DNA of 64,000 bases from Embleya scabrispora (GTDB lineage: Bacteria > Actinomycetota > Actinomycetes > Streptomycetales > Streptomycetaceae). Shown here one piece after another: positions 52,785 to 63,063 of the stretch (within the stretch, counting starts at the first letter, position 1; each line of letters begins with the position of its first letter). The stretch lies in assembly GCF_002024165.1 (NCBI RefSeq), contig NZ_MWQN01000001.1, positions 3,637,365-3,701,364 on the forward strand. The letters run 5' to 3'. The translations under genes and the position numbers were made by a program. A model generated the notes under the pieces. The model made no database searches. It was not told the origin of the DNA and saw only the letters and a program-made list of their open reading frames with translations.

Positions 52785-53936
52785 ATGACGAGCGGCAACG
52801 GTGCGGACATGATCGATTGGGACCTGGCCGTGGCGACGGCGAACCGGCTCGTGCGGCCGGGACCCGACGTCGGGCGGGACGAGGCACGGGCCGTGGTCGC
52901 GGAATTGCGCGCACACGCCAAGACGTCCGAGGAGCACGTACGGGCCTTCACCGGACTCGACGCCGGCGACAACGACACCCCGGTCCTGGTGGTGGACCGA
53001 CCCGGCTGGGCCCGCGCCAACGTGCAGGGCTTCCGGCACGTATTGCGCCCGCTCCTGGACAAGGTGGAGGAGCGCCGCGAGACGCTGCCGGGCGGCGCGG
53101 CCCTGGGCGCGGTGGGCGGCAAGGTGACCGGCCTGGAACTGGGCACCCTGCTGGCGTTCCTGTCCTCGCGCGTGCTCGGCCAGTACGAGACCTTCGCCCC
53201 GCAGACCCCGGGCGCGAGCGGACGCGGCCCCGGCCGACTGCTCCTGGTCGCCCCGAACATCGTCCAGGTCGAGCGCGAACTGGGCGTGGATCCACACGAC
53301 TTCCGGCTGTGGGTGTGCCTGCACGAGGAGACCCACCGCACGCAGTTCACCGCCGTACCGTGGCTGCGCGACCACCTGGAACAGGAGATCCACGGGTTCC
53401 TCGGGCAGACCGAGGTGGATCCGTCCGCCGTGCTCGGCCGGTTGCGCGAGGCGGTCTCCGCGTTCGCCGGCGCGCGCCGCGGCGAGGGCGACGGTGACGG
53501 CGCCTCGCTGGTCGAACTGGTCCAAACACCCGAGCAGCGCGAGATCCTGGGCCGGATCACCGCGGTGATGTCGCTCCTGGAGGGGCACGCCGACTTCGTG
53601 ATGGACGGGGTCGGACCGCAGGTCATCCCCACCGTCACCGAGATCCGGGAGAAGTTCGCCGAGCGCCGCGCGCAGGGCACCGGGCGGCTGGACCAGGCAC
53701 TGCGCAAGCTGCTCGGGATGGACGCGAAGCTGCGCCAGTACCGCGACGGCGAGCGGTTCGTGCGCGAGGTCGTCGGGCGGGTCGGCATGGAGGGCTTCAA
53801 CCGGGTGTGGACGTCGCCGAACACCCTGCCCACCAAGGCCGAGGTGGCCGACCCGGGCTCCTGGGTGGACCGGGTGCACGGCAGGGCGGGCACGACCGGC
53901 GAGGCCGAAGCCGAGGGACCGACCGACGCGGAGTGA
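52785..53936 (+). CDS. Zinc-dependent metalloprotease (DUF2342 type)
   Basis: 383 aa, cytoplasmic. Zincin motif H180-E-E-T-H184 with a downstream glutamate in [11 protein letters not shown] as likely third ligand. The family is widespread in actinobacteria, is annotated as F420-biosynthesis-associated, and sits between dacB and tilS in related genomes. The substrate is not established. The C-terminal ~25 residues are a disordered acidic tail. Confidence 0.87.
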   Translation: MTSGNGADMIDWDLAVATANRLVRPGPDVGRDEARAVVAELRAHAKTSEEHVRAFTGLDAGDNDTPVLVVDRPGWARANVQGFRHVLRPLLDKVEERRETLPGGAALGAVGGKVTGLELGTLLAFLSSRVLGQYETFAPQTPGASGRGPGRLLLVAPNIVQVERELGVDPHDFRLWVCLHEETHRTQFTAVPWLRDHLEQEIHGFLGQTEVDPSAVLGRLREAVSAFAGARRGEGDGDGASLVELVQTPEQREILGRITAVMSLLEGHADFVMDGVGPQVIPTVTEIREKFAERRAQGTGRLDQALRKLLGMDAKLRQYRDGERFVREVVGRVGMEGFNRVWTSPNTLPTKAEVADPGSWVDRVHGRAGTTGEAEAEGPTDAE

Positions 53937-54246
53937 TCCGGGCGCGGCGATCCGGGCCCGGTGCCGAGAGCCGGCCGATCGGGCCGGGGAACGTGGCCGC
54001 CCGACCGTCCGGTCCCGGCGGCCGGAAGCGGCCGGCCGGAACCGGGCCCGGGCGGGGCGCCGGGTGCCGCGCGGCCGATCGCCGGCCCGCCCGCGTCCTC
54101 ATCCGGGCGACATCCGGCGGTGTCTGCGGTCCGAGCCGCTTCGGGTGACGTAGCGTGGGCAAACCAATTCTCTTCGGCACATCTCGCGGAGGCCGCGACC
54201 TCCGCTGACCGGCCGAACCGGACGTGCAAGGAGGTGTCGTCGAGCC
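53937..54246. other. Intergenic region before tilS
   Basis: No gene. TAGCGT at 54151-54156 may be the -10 of the tilS-hpt transcript. AAGGAGGT (54228-54235) lies 11 bases before the tilS start. Confidence 0.45.
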
Positions 54247-55227
54247 GTGGGACCCCATCCCGCCGTGGCCGCCACCAGGGTGGCCGTCCGCAATACCCTG
54301 CGCGACCTGCAACCGGGGAGTCTCGTCCTGGTCGCGTGCAGTGGTGGCGCGGACTCGTTGGCGCTCGCAGCGGCCACCGCGTTCGAGGCCCCGCGCGCGG
54401 GGCTGCGGGCCGGCGCCATCACCGTCGACCACGGCCTGCAGGCGGGCTCGACCCGTCGCGCCGTGGACCTGGTCGCCCGGCTGCGCGAGCTGGGCCTGAC
54501 GCCCGTCGAGGCGCTCGGCGTCACGGTCGGCACCCGGGGCGGCCCCGAGGGCGCCGCGCGCCTGGCCCGATACACCGCCCTGGACACCGCCGCCCGCACC
54601 CACGGCGCCGCGCTCGTGCTGCTCGGACACACCCTGGAGGACCAGGCCGAGACCGTCCTGCTCGGGCTGGCCCGGGGCTCCGGCGCCCGGTCCCTCGCGG
54701 GCATGCCGCCGCTGACCGGCCACTACCAGCGCCCGTTCCTGGACCTGGGCCGCGACATCACCCGGCAGGCCTGCGTCGCGCAGGACCTGCTGCCCTGGGA
54801 GGACCCGCACAACGCCGACCCCGCCTACACCAGGGCGCGGGTGCGGCACGAGGTGCTGCCGGTCCTGGAGAAGGCGCTCGGCCCCGGCGTGTCCGAGGCG
54901 CTGGCCCGCACCGCGCGGCTGTTCCGCGACGACGCGGAGGCGCTGGACCAGTGGGCGGACCGGGCCCAGGCCGACGTCACCTCCGACGACGGCGAGCTCG
55001 AGGTCGCCGGGTTGGCCGAACTGCCCGCCGCGGTGCGCCGCCGGGTGCTGCGCCGCACCGCGGTCGTCGCGGGCAGCCCGTCCGGCGCGTTGTTCGCGCG
55101 CCACGTGGAGGCGGTGGAGAAGCTGGTCATCTCGTGGCACGGCCAGGGCCCCATCCACCTGCCCGGGGGCGTCGAGATACGCAGGCGGTGTGGCAGGCTT
55201 CTCTTTCACCGGCCGGCTCAATCCTGA
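54247..55227 (+). CDS. tilS: tRNA(Ile)-lysidine synthetase
   Basis: 326 aa. The PP-loop [10 protein letters not shown] (S32-G-G-A-D-S37) binds ATP, and [21 protein letters not shown] is the second family motif. The enzyme adds lysine to C34 of tRNA-Ile(CAT) so that it reads AUA; it is essential. The C-terminal domain is short, as in actinobacteria. GTG 54247 follows a full AAGGAGGT. It lies 43 bases before hpt, probably in one operon. Confidence 0.93.
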   Translation: MGPHPAVAATRVAVRNTLRDLQPGSLVLVACSGGADSLALAAATAFEAPRAGLRAGAITVDHGLQAGSTRRAVDLVARLRELGLTPVEALGVTVGTRGGPEGAARLARYTALDTAARTHGAALVLLGHTLEDQAETVLLGLARGSGARSLAGMPPLTGHYQRPFLDLGRDITRQACVAQDLLPWEDPHNADPAYTRARVRHEVLPVLEKALGPGVSEALARTARLFRDDAEALDQWADRAQADVTSDDGELEVAGLAELPAAVRRRVLRRTAVVAGSPSGALFARHVEAVEKLVISWHGQGPIHLPGGVEIRRRCGRLLFHRPAQS

Positions 55228-55270
55228 CCGGTGCTCGCGGGGCTCTGTCGACAACTTCGTAGTAAGGCAT

Positions 55271-55840
55271 GTGGTGGACGAGAAGGACATGGGCGCCGAC
55301 CTCGAAAGGGTCCTCGTCACGCAGGAGGAGATCGAGGCGAAGCTCGTCGAGCTCGCCGAGCGGATCGACGAGGACTACCGGGGCCAGGACCTGCTCCTCG
55401 TGGGCGTGCTCAAGGGCGCCGTCATGGTGATGGCCGACCTCGCCCGGGCGGTGCACTCGCCGGTCAAGATGGACTGGATGGCGGTGTCCTCCTACGGCTC
55501 CGGCACCAAGTCCTCGGGCGTCGTGCGCATCCTCAAGGACCTCGACGCGGACATCGCCGGTCGGCACGTCCTGGTCGTCGAGGACATCATCGACTCGGGC
55601 CTGACCCTGTCGTGGATGCTCGCCAACCTCACCTCGCGCGGCCCCGCCTCGCTGGAGGTGTGCGCGTTCTTCCGCAAGCCCGAGGCGGCCAAGGTCGACA
55701 TCCCGGTCAAGTACGTGGGCTTCGACATCCCCAACGAGTTCGTGGTCGGCTACGGCCTCGACTACGCCGAGCGCTACCGCAATCTGCCGTTCGTGGGCAC
55801 ACTGGCCGAGCACGTATACGGCGGTTCGAAGCCGACCTGA
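55271..55840 (+). CDS. hpt: Hypoxanthine-guanine phosphoribosyltransferase
   Basis: 189 aa. PRPP-binding motif [14 protein letters not shown], plus [16 protein letters not shown] and [11 protein letters not shown]. Salvages hypoxanthine and guanine to IMP and GMP. The start is one of GTG 55271, GTG 55274 or ATG 55289; 55271 fits homologue length. The tilS-hpt-ftsH order is widely conserved in bacteria. Confidence 0.93.
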   Translation: MVDEKDMGADLERVLVTQEEIEAKLVELAERIDEDYRGQDLLLVGVLKGAVMVMADLARAVHSPVKMDWMAVSSYGSGTKSSGVVRILKDLDADIAGRHVLVVEDIIDSGLTLSWMLANLTSRGPASLEVCAFFRKPEAAKVDIPVKYVGFDIPNEFVVGYGLDYAERYRNLPFVGTLAEHVYGGSKPT

Positions 55841-56146
55841 CCCGCTCGGGCACTCGGATCGCGACTTCGGGTTTGCGCGATCGACATCCGGTTGCAGCAT
55901 CCGGGAACAAGGGGAACGTTTCCCCTCGTTGGAGGGTGCGTCGGGGGTCGATCCACGAAGGCGCGCATCGCGAGTGAACGCGCGGCGCGTTGGCGTGCGG
56001 ACGCCCGGTGTACCGTCTAACGCAACGACATCCGATCAGCACGGGCGACCGTGCCGGGCGATACCGGACAGGCAACGTACCCGGGGCCATGAGGCGCCCG
56101 GGTCAAAAGTCGGCAGGAGGGACGGGGCGTCTGCTGCCCCGCATCG
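55841..56146. other. ftsH upstream region
   Basis: No gene. TTGGCG (55990-55995) and TACCGT (56011-56016), 15 bases apart, may be the ftsH promoter. The end of the leader carries the Shine-Dalgarno-hairpin structure listed separately. Confidence 0.4.
56115..56146 (+). promoter_or_regulatory. ftsH Shine-Dalgarno followed by a spacer hairpin
   Basis: AGGAGGG (56115-56121) is 25 bases from the ATG, too far to work directly. Between them CGGGGC (56123-56128) and GCCCCG (56136-56141) pair over a 7-nt loop. With that stem formed, only about 6 unpaired bases separate the Shine-Dalgarno sequence from the ATG. Confidence 0.55.
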
Positions 56147-58201
56147 ATGGACGTCAAGCGCTATTTCCGCGGGCCGGTCATGTGGATCGCGCTGGCCGTC
56201 ATTGCTGTGATCCTCCTGATGCAGCTCGTCTCCTCTTCGAGCGGCTTCAAGGGTGTCGACACCGGCAAGGCGATCCAGGCGATCCAGAACGACCAGGTCA
56301 AGTCAGCCAAGCTCATCGGCGGCAACGATCAGTCACTCGAGCTCACCCTGATCCCCGGGGTGAAGGTCGACAAGCACAACAAGATCAAGACCTCCTACAT
56401 CGACGAGCAGGGCGTGGAGATCCAGCGCCTGCTCCAGTCGAAGTACGAGCAGGGCAAGATCCAGGACTCGTACACGGTCAAGCTCAGCAAGCAGAGCACG
56501 ATCGTCAGCATCCTGTTCTCCCTGCTGCCGTTCGTGCTCATCGTCGTGGTCTTCCTGTTCCTGATGAATCAGATGCAGGGCGGCGGCTCCCGAGTGATGA
56601 ACTTCGGGAAGTCCAAGGCCAAGCTGATCTCCAAGGACACGCCGAAGACGACCTTCGCCGACGTGGCGGGTGCCGACGAGGCGGTCGAGGAACTGCACGA
56701 GATCAAGGAGTTCCTCCAGGAGCCCGCCAAGTTCCAGGCGGTCGGCGCGAAGATCCCCAAGGGTGTGCTGCTCTACGGCCCGCCCGGAACCGGCAAGACC
56801 CTGCTCGCCCGCGCGGTCGCGGGTGAGGCGGGCGTGCCGTTCTACTCGATCTCCGGTTCCGACTTCGTCGAGATGTTCGTCGGTGTCGGTGCCTCCCGGG
56901 TGCGCGACCTCTTCGAACAGGCCAAGGCCAACGCGCCGGCGATCGTCTTCGTCGACGAGATCGACGCGGTCGGTCGACACCGCGGCGCGGGCATGGGCGG
57001 CGGCCACGACGAACGCGAGCAGACGCTCAACCAGCTGCTGGTCGAGATGGACGGCTTCGACGTCAAGGGCGGCGTGATCCTGATCGCCGCGACCAACCGG
57101 CCCGACATCCTGGACCCCGCGCTGCTGCGCCCGGGCCGCTTCGACCGGCAGATCGCGGTCGACCGCCCCGACATGCAGGGCCGCTGGGACATCCTCAAGG
57201 TGCACGCCAAGGGCAAGCCGGTCACCGAGGACATCGACCTCAAGGCCGTCGCCCGGCGCACCCCCGGCTTCACGGGTGCCGACCTGGCCAACGTGCTGAA
57301 CGAGGCGGCGCTGCTCACCGCCCGCTCCGACGCCAAGCTGATCGACGCGTTGGCGATGGACGAGGCGATCGACCGGGTCGTGGCCGGGCCGCAAAAGCGC
57401 ACCCGGATCATGAGCGACAAGGAAAAGAAGATCACCGCGTACCACGAGGGCGGCCACGCCCTGGTGGCCCACGCGCTGCCGAACACCGACCCCGTGCACA
57501 AGATCACCATCCTGTCCCGGGGCCGGGCGCTCGGCTACACCATGGTCCTGCCGGAAGAGGACAAGTACTCCACCACCCGCAACGAGATGCTCGACCAGCT
57601 CGCCTACATGCTGGGCGGGCGCGCGGCGGAGGAACTGGTCTTCCACGACCCGACCACCGGCGCCTCGGACGACATCGAGAAGGCCACCGGCCTGGCCCGC
57701 TCGATGGTGACCCAGTACGGCATGACCGAGCGGCTGGGCGCGATCAAGTTCGGCAACGACGGTGCCGAGCCCTTCCTGGGTCGTGAAATGGGTCACCAGC
57801 GCGACTACTCCGAAGAGGTCGCGGCTATCGTCGACGAAGAGGTCAAGCGGTTCATCGAGACCGCCCACAACGAAGCGTGGGAGATCCTCGTCGAGAACCG
57901 CGACGTGCTGGACAACCTGGTGCTGGAGCTGTTGGAGAAGGAGACCCTGGACAAGGCCCAGGTCGCCGAGATCTTCGCACCGGTCACCAAGCGTCCGGCC
58001 CGCCCGGCGTGGACCGGCTCCAGTCGGCGTCAGCCGTCCAGCCGGCCCCCCGTGATGACGCCCCGCGAGCTCACGCTCTCCGGCGGCGGCAGCGACAATG
58101 GGATTCTCAACGGCGGCGCGACCTCCGCGACGGGCACCACGACGGCGTCCGGTGGGGCGGTAACGCACCCCGAACCGCCGTCCGATTCTCCGGAGAACTG
58201 A
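56147..58201 (+). CDS. ftsH: ATP-dependent zinc metalloprotease FtsH
   Basis: 684 aa membrane-bound AAA+ protease that removes misassembled membrane proteins and regulators. Two helices (residues ~10-27 and ~124-143) flank the extracytoplasmic domain. The AAA domain has GPPGTGKT from residue 211, Walker [11 protein letters not shown], and the SRH ending in RPGRFDRQI. The protease site is H433-E-G-G-H437, with the third ligand in the ASDDIEKAT region. The last ~60 residues are disordered. ATG 56147 is the only in-frame start that fits the [11 protein letters not shown]-terminus. folE begins two bases after the stop. Confidence 0.97.
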   Translation: MDVKRYFRGPVMWIALAVIAVILLMQLVSSSSGFKGVDTGKAIQAIQNDQVKSAKLIGGNDQSLELTLIPGVKVDKHNKIKTSYIDEQGVEIQRLLQSKYEQGKIQDSYTVKLSKQSTIVSILFSLLPFVLIVVVFLFLMNQMQGGGSRVMNFGKSKAKLISKDTPKTTFADVAGADEAVEELHEIKEFLQEPAKFQAVGAKIPKGVLLYGPPGTGKTLLARAVAGEAGVPFYSISGSDFVEMFVGVGASRVRDLFEQAKANAPAIVFVDEIDAVGRHRGAGMGGGHDEREQTLNQLLVEMDGFDVKGGVILIAATNRPDILDPALLRPGRFDRQIAVDRPDMQGRWDILKVHAKGKPVTEDIDLKAVARRTPGFTGADLANVLNEAALLTARSDAKLIDALAMDEAIDRVVAGPQKRTRIMSDKEKKITAYHEGGHALVAHALPNTDPVHKITILSRGRALGYTMVLPEEDKYSTTRNEMLDQLAYMLGGRAAEELVFHDPTTGASDDIEKATGLARSMVTQYGMTERLGAIKFGNDGAEPFLGREMGHQRDYSEEVAAIVDEEVKRFIETAHNEAWEILVENRDVLDNLVLELLEKETLDKAQVAEIFAPVTKRPARPAWTGSSRRQPSSRPPVMTPRELTLSGGGSDNGILNGGATSATGTTTASGGAVTHPEPPSDSPEN

Positions 58202-58203
58202 AC

Positions 58204-58812
58204 GTGACGATCGACCCGGTCACCTTCGACGGCCGTCCCGCCGTGGGTGAATTCGACCAGGATCGCGCCGAGCGCGCGGTTCGGGAGCTGCTGCTCGCGG
58301 TCGGGGAGAACCCCGACCGCGAGGGCCTCAAGGACACCCCGGCGCGGGTGGCCAGGTCGTACCGGGAGATCTTCGCGGGACTCCGGCAGGAGCCGGAGGA
58401 CGTGCTGACCACGACCTTCGACCTCGGCCACGACGAACTGGTCCTGGTCAAGGACATCGAGGTCTACAGCACCTGCGAGCACCACCTGGTCACCTTCCAC
58501 GGCGTCGCCCACGTGGGCTACATCCCGTCGGAGGACGGCCAGATCACCGGCCTGTCCAAGCTGGCCCGCCTGGTCGACGTCTACGCCAAGCGGCCGCAGG
58601 TGCAGGAGCGGCTGACCACGCAGATCGCCGACGCGCTGGTGAACATCCTGCGCCCGCGCGGGGTGATCGTGGTGGTCGAGTGCGAGCACCTGTGCATGAC
58701 CATGCGCGGCATACGCAAGCCGGGTGCGCGCACGCTCACCTCGGCCGTACGCGGCCAGTTGTTGAACGCTGCCACCCGGGCCGAGGCGATGAGCCTGATC
58801 CTGAGCCGGTAG
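58204..58812 (+). CDS. folE: GTP cyclohydrolase I
   Basis: 202 aa. Converts GTP to 7,8-dihydroneopterin triphosphate, the first step of folate synthesis. Zinc ligands are Cys91 and His94 (STCEHHLV) and Cys164 (EHLCMTMRG). GTG 58204 begins two bases after the ftsH stop, with GGAGA at the end of ftsH as ribosome-binding site, so the two are cotranscribed and probably coupled. Confidence 0.96.
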   Translation: MTIDPVTFDGRPAVGEFDQDRAERAVRELLLAVGENPDREGLKDTPARVARSYREIFAGLRQEPEDVLTTTFDLGHDELVLVKDIEVYSTCEHHLVTFHGVAHVGYIPSEDGQITGLSKLARLVDVYAKRPQVQERLTTQIADALVNILRPRGVIVVVECEHLCMTMRGIRKPGARTLTSAVRGQLLNAATRAEAMSLILSR

Positions 58813-58876
58813 CGACCCGAGGGCACCCGGTCGCGAGCCGACGAGGTGCCGATAACAAGTCGCGACGCAGTAGTCG

Positions 58877-58907
58877 GGGGTTGACCGGGCAGTGCCCGGT
58901 CAACCCC
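58877..58907. terminator. Perfect 31-bp palindrome between folE and folP
   Basis: GGGGTTGACCGGGCA (58877-58891) is mirrored exactly by TGCCCGGTCAACCCC (58893-58907) about one central base. It could end the ftsH-folE transcript, but it also touches the folP -10 box directly, so an operator is equally possible. The one-base centre suits a protein site better than an RNA loop. Confidence 0.55.
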
Positions 58908-58913
58908 TACTCT
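58908..58913 (+). promoter_or_regulatory. -10 box TACTCT of leaderless folP
   Basis: Ends 7 nt before ATG 58921 and directly abuts the 31-bp palindrome. Confidence 0.55.
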
Positions 58914-58920
58914 GTTCCCC

Positions 58921-59805
58921 ATGACAGCGACGACCGGCCCGCGCCACCGGGCTCCCGACCGCCCGCCGAGGGTGCGCGGCCTGCCCGAGTTCGGCCGGTG
59001 CGCGGTCATGGGTGTGGTCAATGTGACCCCCGATTCGTTCTCCGACGGCGGCCTCTGGTTCGACGCGAAGGCCGCGATCACGCGCGGGCTCACGCTGATC
59101 GAACAGGGGGCCGACCTGATCGACGTGGGCGGCGAGTCCACCCGCCCGGGGGCCGGTCGGGTGGACGCCGACGAGGAACTGCGTCGGGTCGTGCCGGTGG
59201 TGCGCGAGCTGGCCGCGGCCGGCGCGGTGGTCAGCGTGGACACCACCCGGGTCGAGGTGGCGAGCGCGGCGGTGGCGGCCGGTGCCCGGCTGGTCAACGA
59301 CGTCAGCGGCGGGCTCGCGGACCCGGCGATGGCCGCCTACGTGGCCGAGAGCGAAGTGCCCGTCGTGGTCATGCATTGGCGCGGACACTCGCGGGGGATG
59401 CAGGAGCAGGCGGTCTACTCCGACGTGGTCGCCGAGGTGCGCGCCGAACTCGCCGAGCGGATGGACAAGGTGGTCTCGGCCGGGGTACACCCCGACGCGA
59501 TCGTGCTCGACCCCGGCCTGGGCTTCGCCAAGACGGCCGAACACAACTGGCCACTGCTCGCCCACCTGGACGCGCTGCACGACCTGGGCCGTCCGCTGCT
59601 GGTGGCCGCGTCCCGCAAGACCTTCCTGGGCCGGCTGCTCGCCGCCGAGGACGGCACACTGCGCCCGCCCCGCGGGCGCGACGACGCGACGGCCGCGGTC
59701 TCCGCGCTGGCCGCCGCCGCGGGCGCGTGGGCCGTCCGTGTGCACGAGGTGCCCGCTTCGCTCGACGCGGTCAAGGTGGCGGCTGCCTGGCAGGAGGCCC
59801 GATGA
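58921..59805 (+). CDS. folP: Dihydropteroate synthase
   Basis: 294 aa. Joins hydroxymethyl-dihydropterin diphosphate to p-aminobenzoate; target of sulfonamides. Signatures VMGVVNVTPDSFSDGG and DVGGESTRPGA bind the pterin and the diphosphate. It overlaps the next gene by ATGA. It heads its own transcript, judged by the -10 box before it. Confidence 0.95.
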   Translation: MTATTGPRHRAPDRPPRVRGLPEFGRCAVMGVVNVTPDSFSDGGLWFDAKAAITRGLTLIEQGADLIDVGGESTRPGAGRVDADEELRRVVPVVRELAAAGAVVSVDTTRVEVASAAVAAGARLVNDVSGGLADPAMAAYVAESEVPVVVMHWRGHSRGMQEQAVYSDVVAEVRAELAERMDKVVSAGVHPDAIVLDPGLGFAKTAEHNWPLLAHLDALHDLGRPLLVAASRKTFLGRLLAAEDGTLRPPRGRDDATAAVSALAAAAGAWAVRVHEVPASLDAVKVAAAWQEAR

Positions 59806-60266
59806 ACCCGATCGACGACCAGACGTCGCCCGAGGCGGACGCGGTACGTGAGGTCAACCTCGCGCTGTGGACGGCCGTCGAGGAGGGCGACATCGACGCC
59901 CTCGGCGCGATCTGGGCCGACGGCGCCGACGCGCCGAGCGTGACCTGTGTGCATCCGGGCTGGCCCGCGCTGCACGGACGCGCGGAGATTCTGCGCTCCT
60001 ACGCGCTGATCATGGCCAATACCGCGTACGTGCAGTTCTTCCTGACCGACGTCGAGGTCAAGCTGGCCGGTGAGGTCGCGGTGTTGTCCTGCACGGCCAA
60101 CATGCTGACCGGGATGGCCGAGGAGGACGGCGGCGACGAGACGGGCTTCGCCGGGGGCCGCGCGGTGGTCACCAACGTCTTCCGGCGCACCCCCGCGGGT
60201 TGGCGCCTGTGGCTGCACCACGCGTCCCCGGTGATGGCGGAGGTCGACGCCGAAGAGGAGATCTGA
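59802..60266 (+). CDS. NTF2/SnoaL-like protein in the folate operon
   Basis: 154 aa, one cone-shaped NTF2-like domain (REVNLALWTAVEEGDIDAL, WADGADAPSVTCVHPG, GWRLWLHHASPV). It starts inside the folP stop (ATGA), so it is coupled to folP. The same gene sits here in Streptomyces folate operons. A ligand-binding or enzymatic role in pterin handling is possible but unproven. Confidence 0.8.
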   Translation: MNPIDDQTSPEADAVREVNLALWTAVEEGDIDALGAIWADGADAPSVTCVHPGWPALHGRAEILRSYALIMANTAYVQFFLTDVEVKLAGEVAVLSCTANMLTGMAEEDGGDETGFAGGRAVVTNVFRRTPAGWRLWLHHASPVMAEVDAEEEI

Positions 60267-60457
60267 CCGATCCCGACCGCTTCGAGGTGTCGTTCGGGTG
60301 CGTTCGAGGCACCCGGACGACGGAACCTGTCGGGACCGCTGGGTACATTCGTACCGCACAGAGGTGGTCCGGCCGTCGGCGCGACCGCCCCTCGACCGGA
60401 AGGGCGACCGACCGTTCGGGGTGCGCAGTGATGGGATACGCGCCGAGGAGGCGACTG

Positions 60458-60823
60458 ATGCTGGACCGCGTCTCGCTGCGGGGGCTGAAGGCCCGCGGCA
60501 ACCATGGAGTGTTCGCGAAGGAACGCGAAGAGGGCCAGACGTTCGTGGTCGACGTCGTGCTCGGAGTGGACACCCGGCCGGCCGCGCAGGCCGACGACCT
60601 CACGCTCACGGTCCACTACGGCGAGGTCGCCGAGGACGTGGTCGGCGTGGTCCAGGGCGACGCGGTGGACCTGATCGAGACACTGGCCCAGCGGATCGCC
60701 GACGTGTGCCTGGCCCGGCCGCTGGTGCAGGAGGTGGAAGTGATCGTGCACAAGCCCGACGCCCCGATCACCGTCCCGTTCGACGACGTCACGGTGACCA
60801 TCGTGCGGGGACGCGACCGATGA
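60458..60823 (+). CDS. folB: Dihydroneopterin aldolase
   Basis: 121 aa. Cleaves dihydroneopterin to 6-hydroxymethyl-dihydropterin and glycolaldehyde. Typical LRGLKARGNHGVFAKEREEGQ N-terminal pattern and VEVIVHKPDAPI near the end, with the catalytic lysine. ATG 60458 follows GAGGAGG. A 191-bp gap precedes it, where TACATT (60344-60349) inside a small inverted repeat may be a secondary promoter. Confidence 0.94.
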   Translation: MLDRVSLRGLKARGNHGVFAKEREEGQTFVVDVVLGVDTRPAAQADDLTLTVHYGEVAEDVVGVVQGDAVDLIETLAQRIADVCLARPLVQEVEVIVHKPDAPITVPFDDVTVTIVRGRDR

Positions 60824-61410
60824 CCGACACCTCCGCCGCCCGGACCCCGCGCGAGCCGGCCCCGGAGCGTCCCGCCGAAACCACCGCGCAGCGCGCGCAG
60901 CTGTCCTGGAGCCGGGTCGTGCTCGCGCTGGGCAGCAACCTGGGCAACCGGCTCGAGACCCTGCAGGGCGCGATCGACGAGATCGCCGACACCCCGGGGG
61001 TGACCCTGCTGCGGGTGTCCCCGGTCTACGAGACCGACCCGGTGGGCGGTCCCGAGCAGGGCACCTACTTCAACGCGGTGGTCGAAGTGCGCACGCTGCT
61101 CACCCCGGATCTGATCCTGGAGCGCGCCAACTCGATCGAGGAGGCGTTCCAACGGGTCCGGGTCGAGCGCTGGGGACCGCGCACGCTCGACGTGGACGTG
61201 ATCTGGTTCGAGCACGTGACGCAGGACGACCCGCGGCTGACCCTGCCGCATCCGCGCGCGCACGAGCGTTCGTTCGTGCTCGCGCCCTGGCACGACATCG
61301 ACCCCGAGGCGGAACTGCCCGGCCACGGCCCGATCGCCGACCTGCTCGCGCGGGTGGGCCCGGCCGGTGTGCACCGTCGTGACGATCTGGAGCTGACCGC
61401 AGACCGATGA
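60820..61410 (+). CDS. folK: Hydroxymethyl-dihydropterin pyrophosphokinase
   Basis: 196 aa. Transfers diphosphate from ATP to hydroxymethyl-dihydropterin, making the folP substrate. Motifs ALGSNLGNR, VYETDPVGGPEQGTYFN, WGPRTLDVDVIWF and LPHPRAHERSFVL are all present. About 28 extra N-terminal residues precede the core and look disordered. It overlaps folB (ATGA) and the next gene (ATGA). Confidence 0.95.
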   Translation: MTDTSAARTPREPAPERPAETTAQRAQLSWSRVVLALGSNLGNRLETLQGAIDEIADTPGVTLLRVSPVYETDPVGGPEQGTYFNAVVEVRTLLTPDLILERANSIEEAFQRVRVERWGPRTLDVDVIWFEHVTQDDPRLTLPHPRAHERSFVLAPWHDIDPEAELPGHGPIADLLARVGPAGVHRRDDLELTADR

Positions 61411-61871
61411 AGCCCACGCGCCCGCTCGTCCTGCTCGCCCTCGCGCTGGGGGCGGGCGGCATCGCGTATGCCGGAATCGACCTGTGGGACTCGCGCGGGA
61501 CACCGCCCGTGGTCCCGATCCTGGCGCCCATCGTGCTGTTGTGCCTGGCCGCGGTCGCGCTGGCCACCGCGTTGTCCCTGCGCTCGCGGCTGAAGGCGCA
61601 GCGCGAGCGGCGCCCGAACGCGCGCGCGGTGGACCCGCTGGTCGCCGCGCGAGCGGTGGTCTTCGCCAAGGCGGGCTCGCTGGTCGGCGCCCTCGTGGTG
61701 GGTCTGTACGGCGGCTACGCGCTCTACCTCTCGCACTTCCTGGAGGTCACCGAGCGCTCCGCACAGGCCCAGCGGTGCGCCTTCGCGGTGGGTGCGGGCG
61801 TGCTCCTGGTCGGCGGGTGCCTGTTCCTGGAGCGCATACTGCGCGTGCCCGAGGACCCCGAGGACAAGTGA
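61407..61871 (+). CDS. DUF3180 membrane protein
   Basis: 154 aa with four hydrophobic helices (residues ~7-24, ~37-57, ~86-108, ~125-143). DUF3180 proteins end the folate operon in actinobacteria; their role is unknown. It starts within the folK stop (ATGA). Confidence 0.85.
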   Translation: MKPTRPLVLLALALGAGGIAYAGIDLWDSRGTPPVVPILAPIVLLCLAAVALATALSLRSRLKAQRERRPNARAVDPLVAARAVVFAKAGSLVGALVVGLYGGYALYLSHFLEVTERSAQAQRCAFAVGAGVLLVGGCLFLERILRVPEDPEDK

Positions 61872-61914
61872 ATCCCGGGCCGGTACCCACCATCCGGTAG
61901 GCGGTGCGGGCCGC

Positions 61915-63063
61915 TCACCCCTCGATGGTGTCCAGGACGACCTCGGCCGGCGGGATGTCCCGCTCCTCGGCGCCGATCGACCGCCGCAGCGCCTCGTGCA
62001 GCCGCGCCGGGGTCAGCACACCCACGAACCGGTCGCCGTCCACCACCGCGATCCAGCCGGCGTCGTGCTGCAACATCTCGCCGAACGCCTGCTTGAGCGA
62101 GGCGTGCACGGGCACCCACGCCTCCATCCGCCGGGCCCGGTCGCGCACCGTGCCGGTGCCCACCCGGTCGTCCACCCAGCCGTGCAGGTCGCCCGCGTCG
62201 TCGAGCACCACGGCCCAGCGCGAGCCGGCCGCGCGCAACTTCGCCAGCGCCTCCGGCATCGGGTCGTCCAGGTGCACGATCGGCGGCAGTTCGAGGTCGT
62301 CGGGGGTGATCTCGGTCACCGACAGCCGCTTGAGCCCGCGGTCGGCGCCGACGAAATCGGCGACGTAGTCGTTGGCGGGCGCGCCGAGCACGCTGGAGGG
62401 CGTGTCGAACTGCTCGATGCGACCGCCCATCGAGAACACCGCCATGCGGTCGCCGAGCCGCACCGCCTCCTCGATGTCGTGGGTGACGAACAGGATCGTC
62501 TTGCGCAGCTCCTGCTGGAGGCGCAGGAACTCGGTCTGCAGGTGCTCGCGCACCACCGGGTCCACCGCGCCGAACGGCTCGTCCATCAGCAGCACCGGCG
62601 GGTCGGCCGCGAGCGCGCGGGCCACGCCGACCCGCTGGCGCTGACCGCCGGAGAGCTGGTGGGGGTAGCGGTCGCCGAGTTTCGCCGGGTCCAGGCCGAC
62701 CAGCTCCAGGAGTTCGACGCCGCGCGACCTGGCCTTCTTGCGGTCCCAGCCCAGCAGGCTCGGCACGGTGACGGTGTTCTCCAGCACGGTGCGGTGCGGG
62801 AACAGACCGCCGGACTGGATCACGTAGCCCATCCGCCGGCGCAGCTTGACCGGGTCGGCCCGGGTGATGTCCTCGTCGTCCAGGAAGATCCGCCCGGACG
62901 TGGGCTCGATCAGCCGGTTGACCATCTTCATCGTGGTGGTCTTGCCGCAGCCGGACGGGCCGACCAGGGTGACCAGCTCGCCCGTGGCGACGTCCAGGGA
63001 CAGGTCCGCCACCGCGTCGGTGCCGTCGGGGTACCGCTTGGTGACGCGGTCCAGCCGGATCAT
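61915..63063 (-). CDS. Osmoprotectant (OpuC-like) ABC transporter ATPase with CBS domains
   Basis: 382 aa. Walker A GPSGCGKTT, signature LSGGQRQR and Walker B VLLMDEPFGAVDP. The C-terminal ~130 residues are a CBS pair (PPIVHLDDPMPEALAKLRA; WVPVHASLKQAFGEM), the ionic-strength sensor of glycine-betaine/choline importers. ATG 63063 has GGAGGG upstream; the frame stays open further, but without a start of family length. It is divergent from the permease genes of the same system. Confidence 0.92.
   Translation of the reverse strand: MIRLDRVTKRYPDGTDAVADLSLDVATGELVTLVGPSGCGKTTTMKMVNRLIEPTSGRIFLDDEDITRADPVKLRRRMGYVIQSGGLFPHRTVLENTVTVPSLLGWDRKKARSRGVELLELVGLDPAKLGDRYPHQLSGGQRQRVGVARALAADPPVLLMDEPFGAVDPVVREHLQTEFLRLQQELRKTILFVTHDIEEAVRLGDRMAVFSMGGRIEQFDTPSSVLGAPANDYVADFVGADRGLKRLSVTEITPDDLELPPIVHLDDPMPEALAKLRAAGSRWAVVLDDAGDLHGWVDDRVGTGTVRDRARRMEAWVPVHASLKQAFGEMLQHDAGWIAVVDGDRFVGVLTPARLHEALRRSIGAEERDIPPAEVVLDTIEG

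Noticed and set aside
51112-52914. A long N-terminal extension of ppa
   Set aside because: The extra frame is antisense to dacB; the TTG at 51111 has a ribosome-binding site and gives the family N-terminus.
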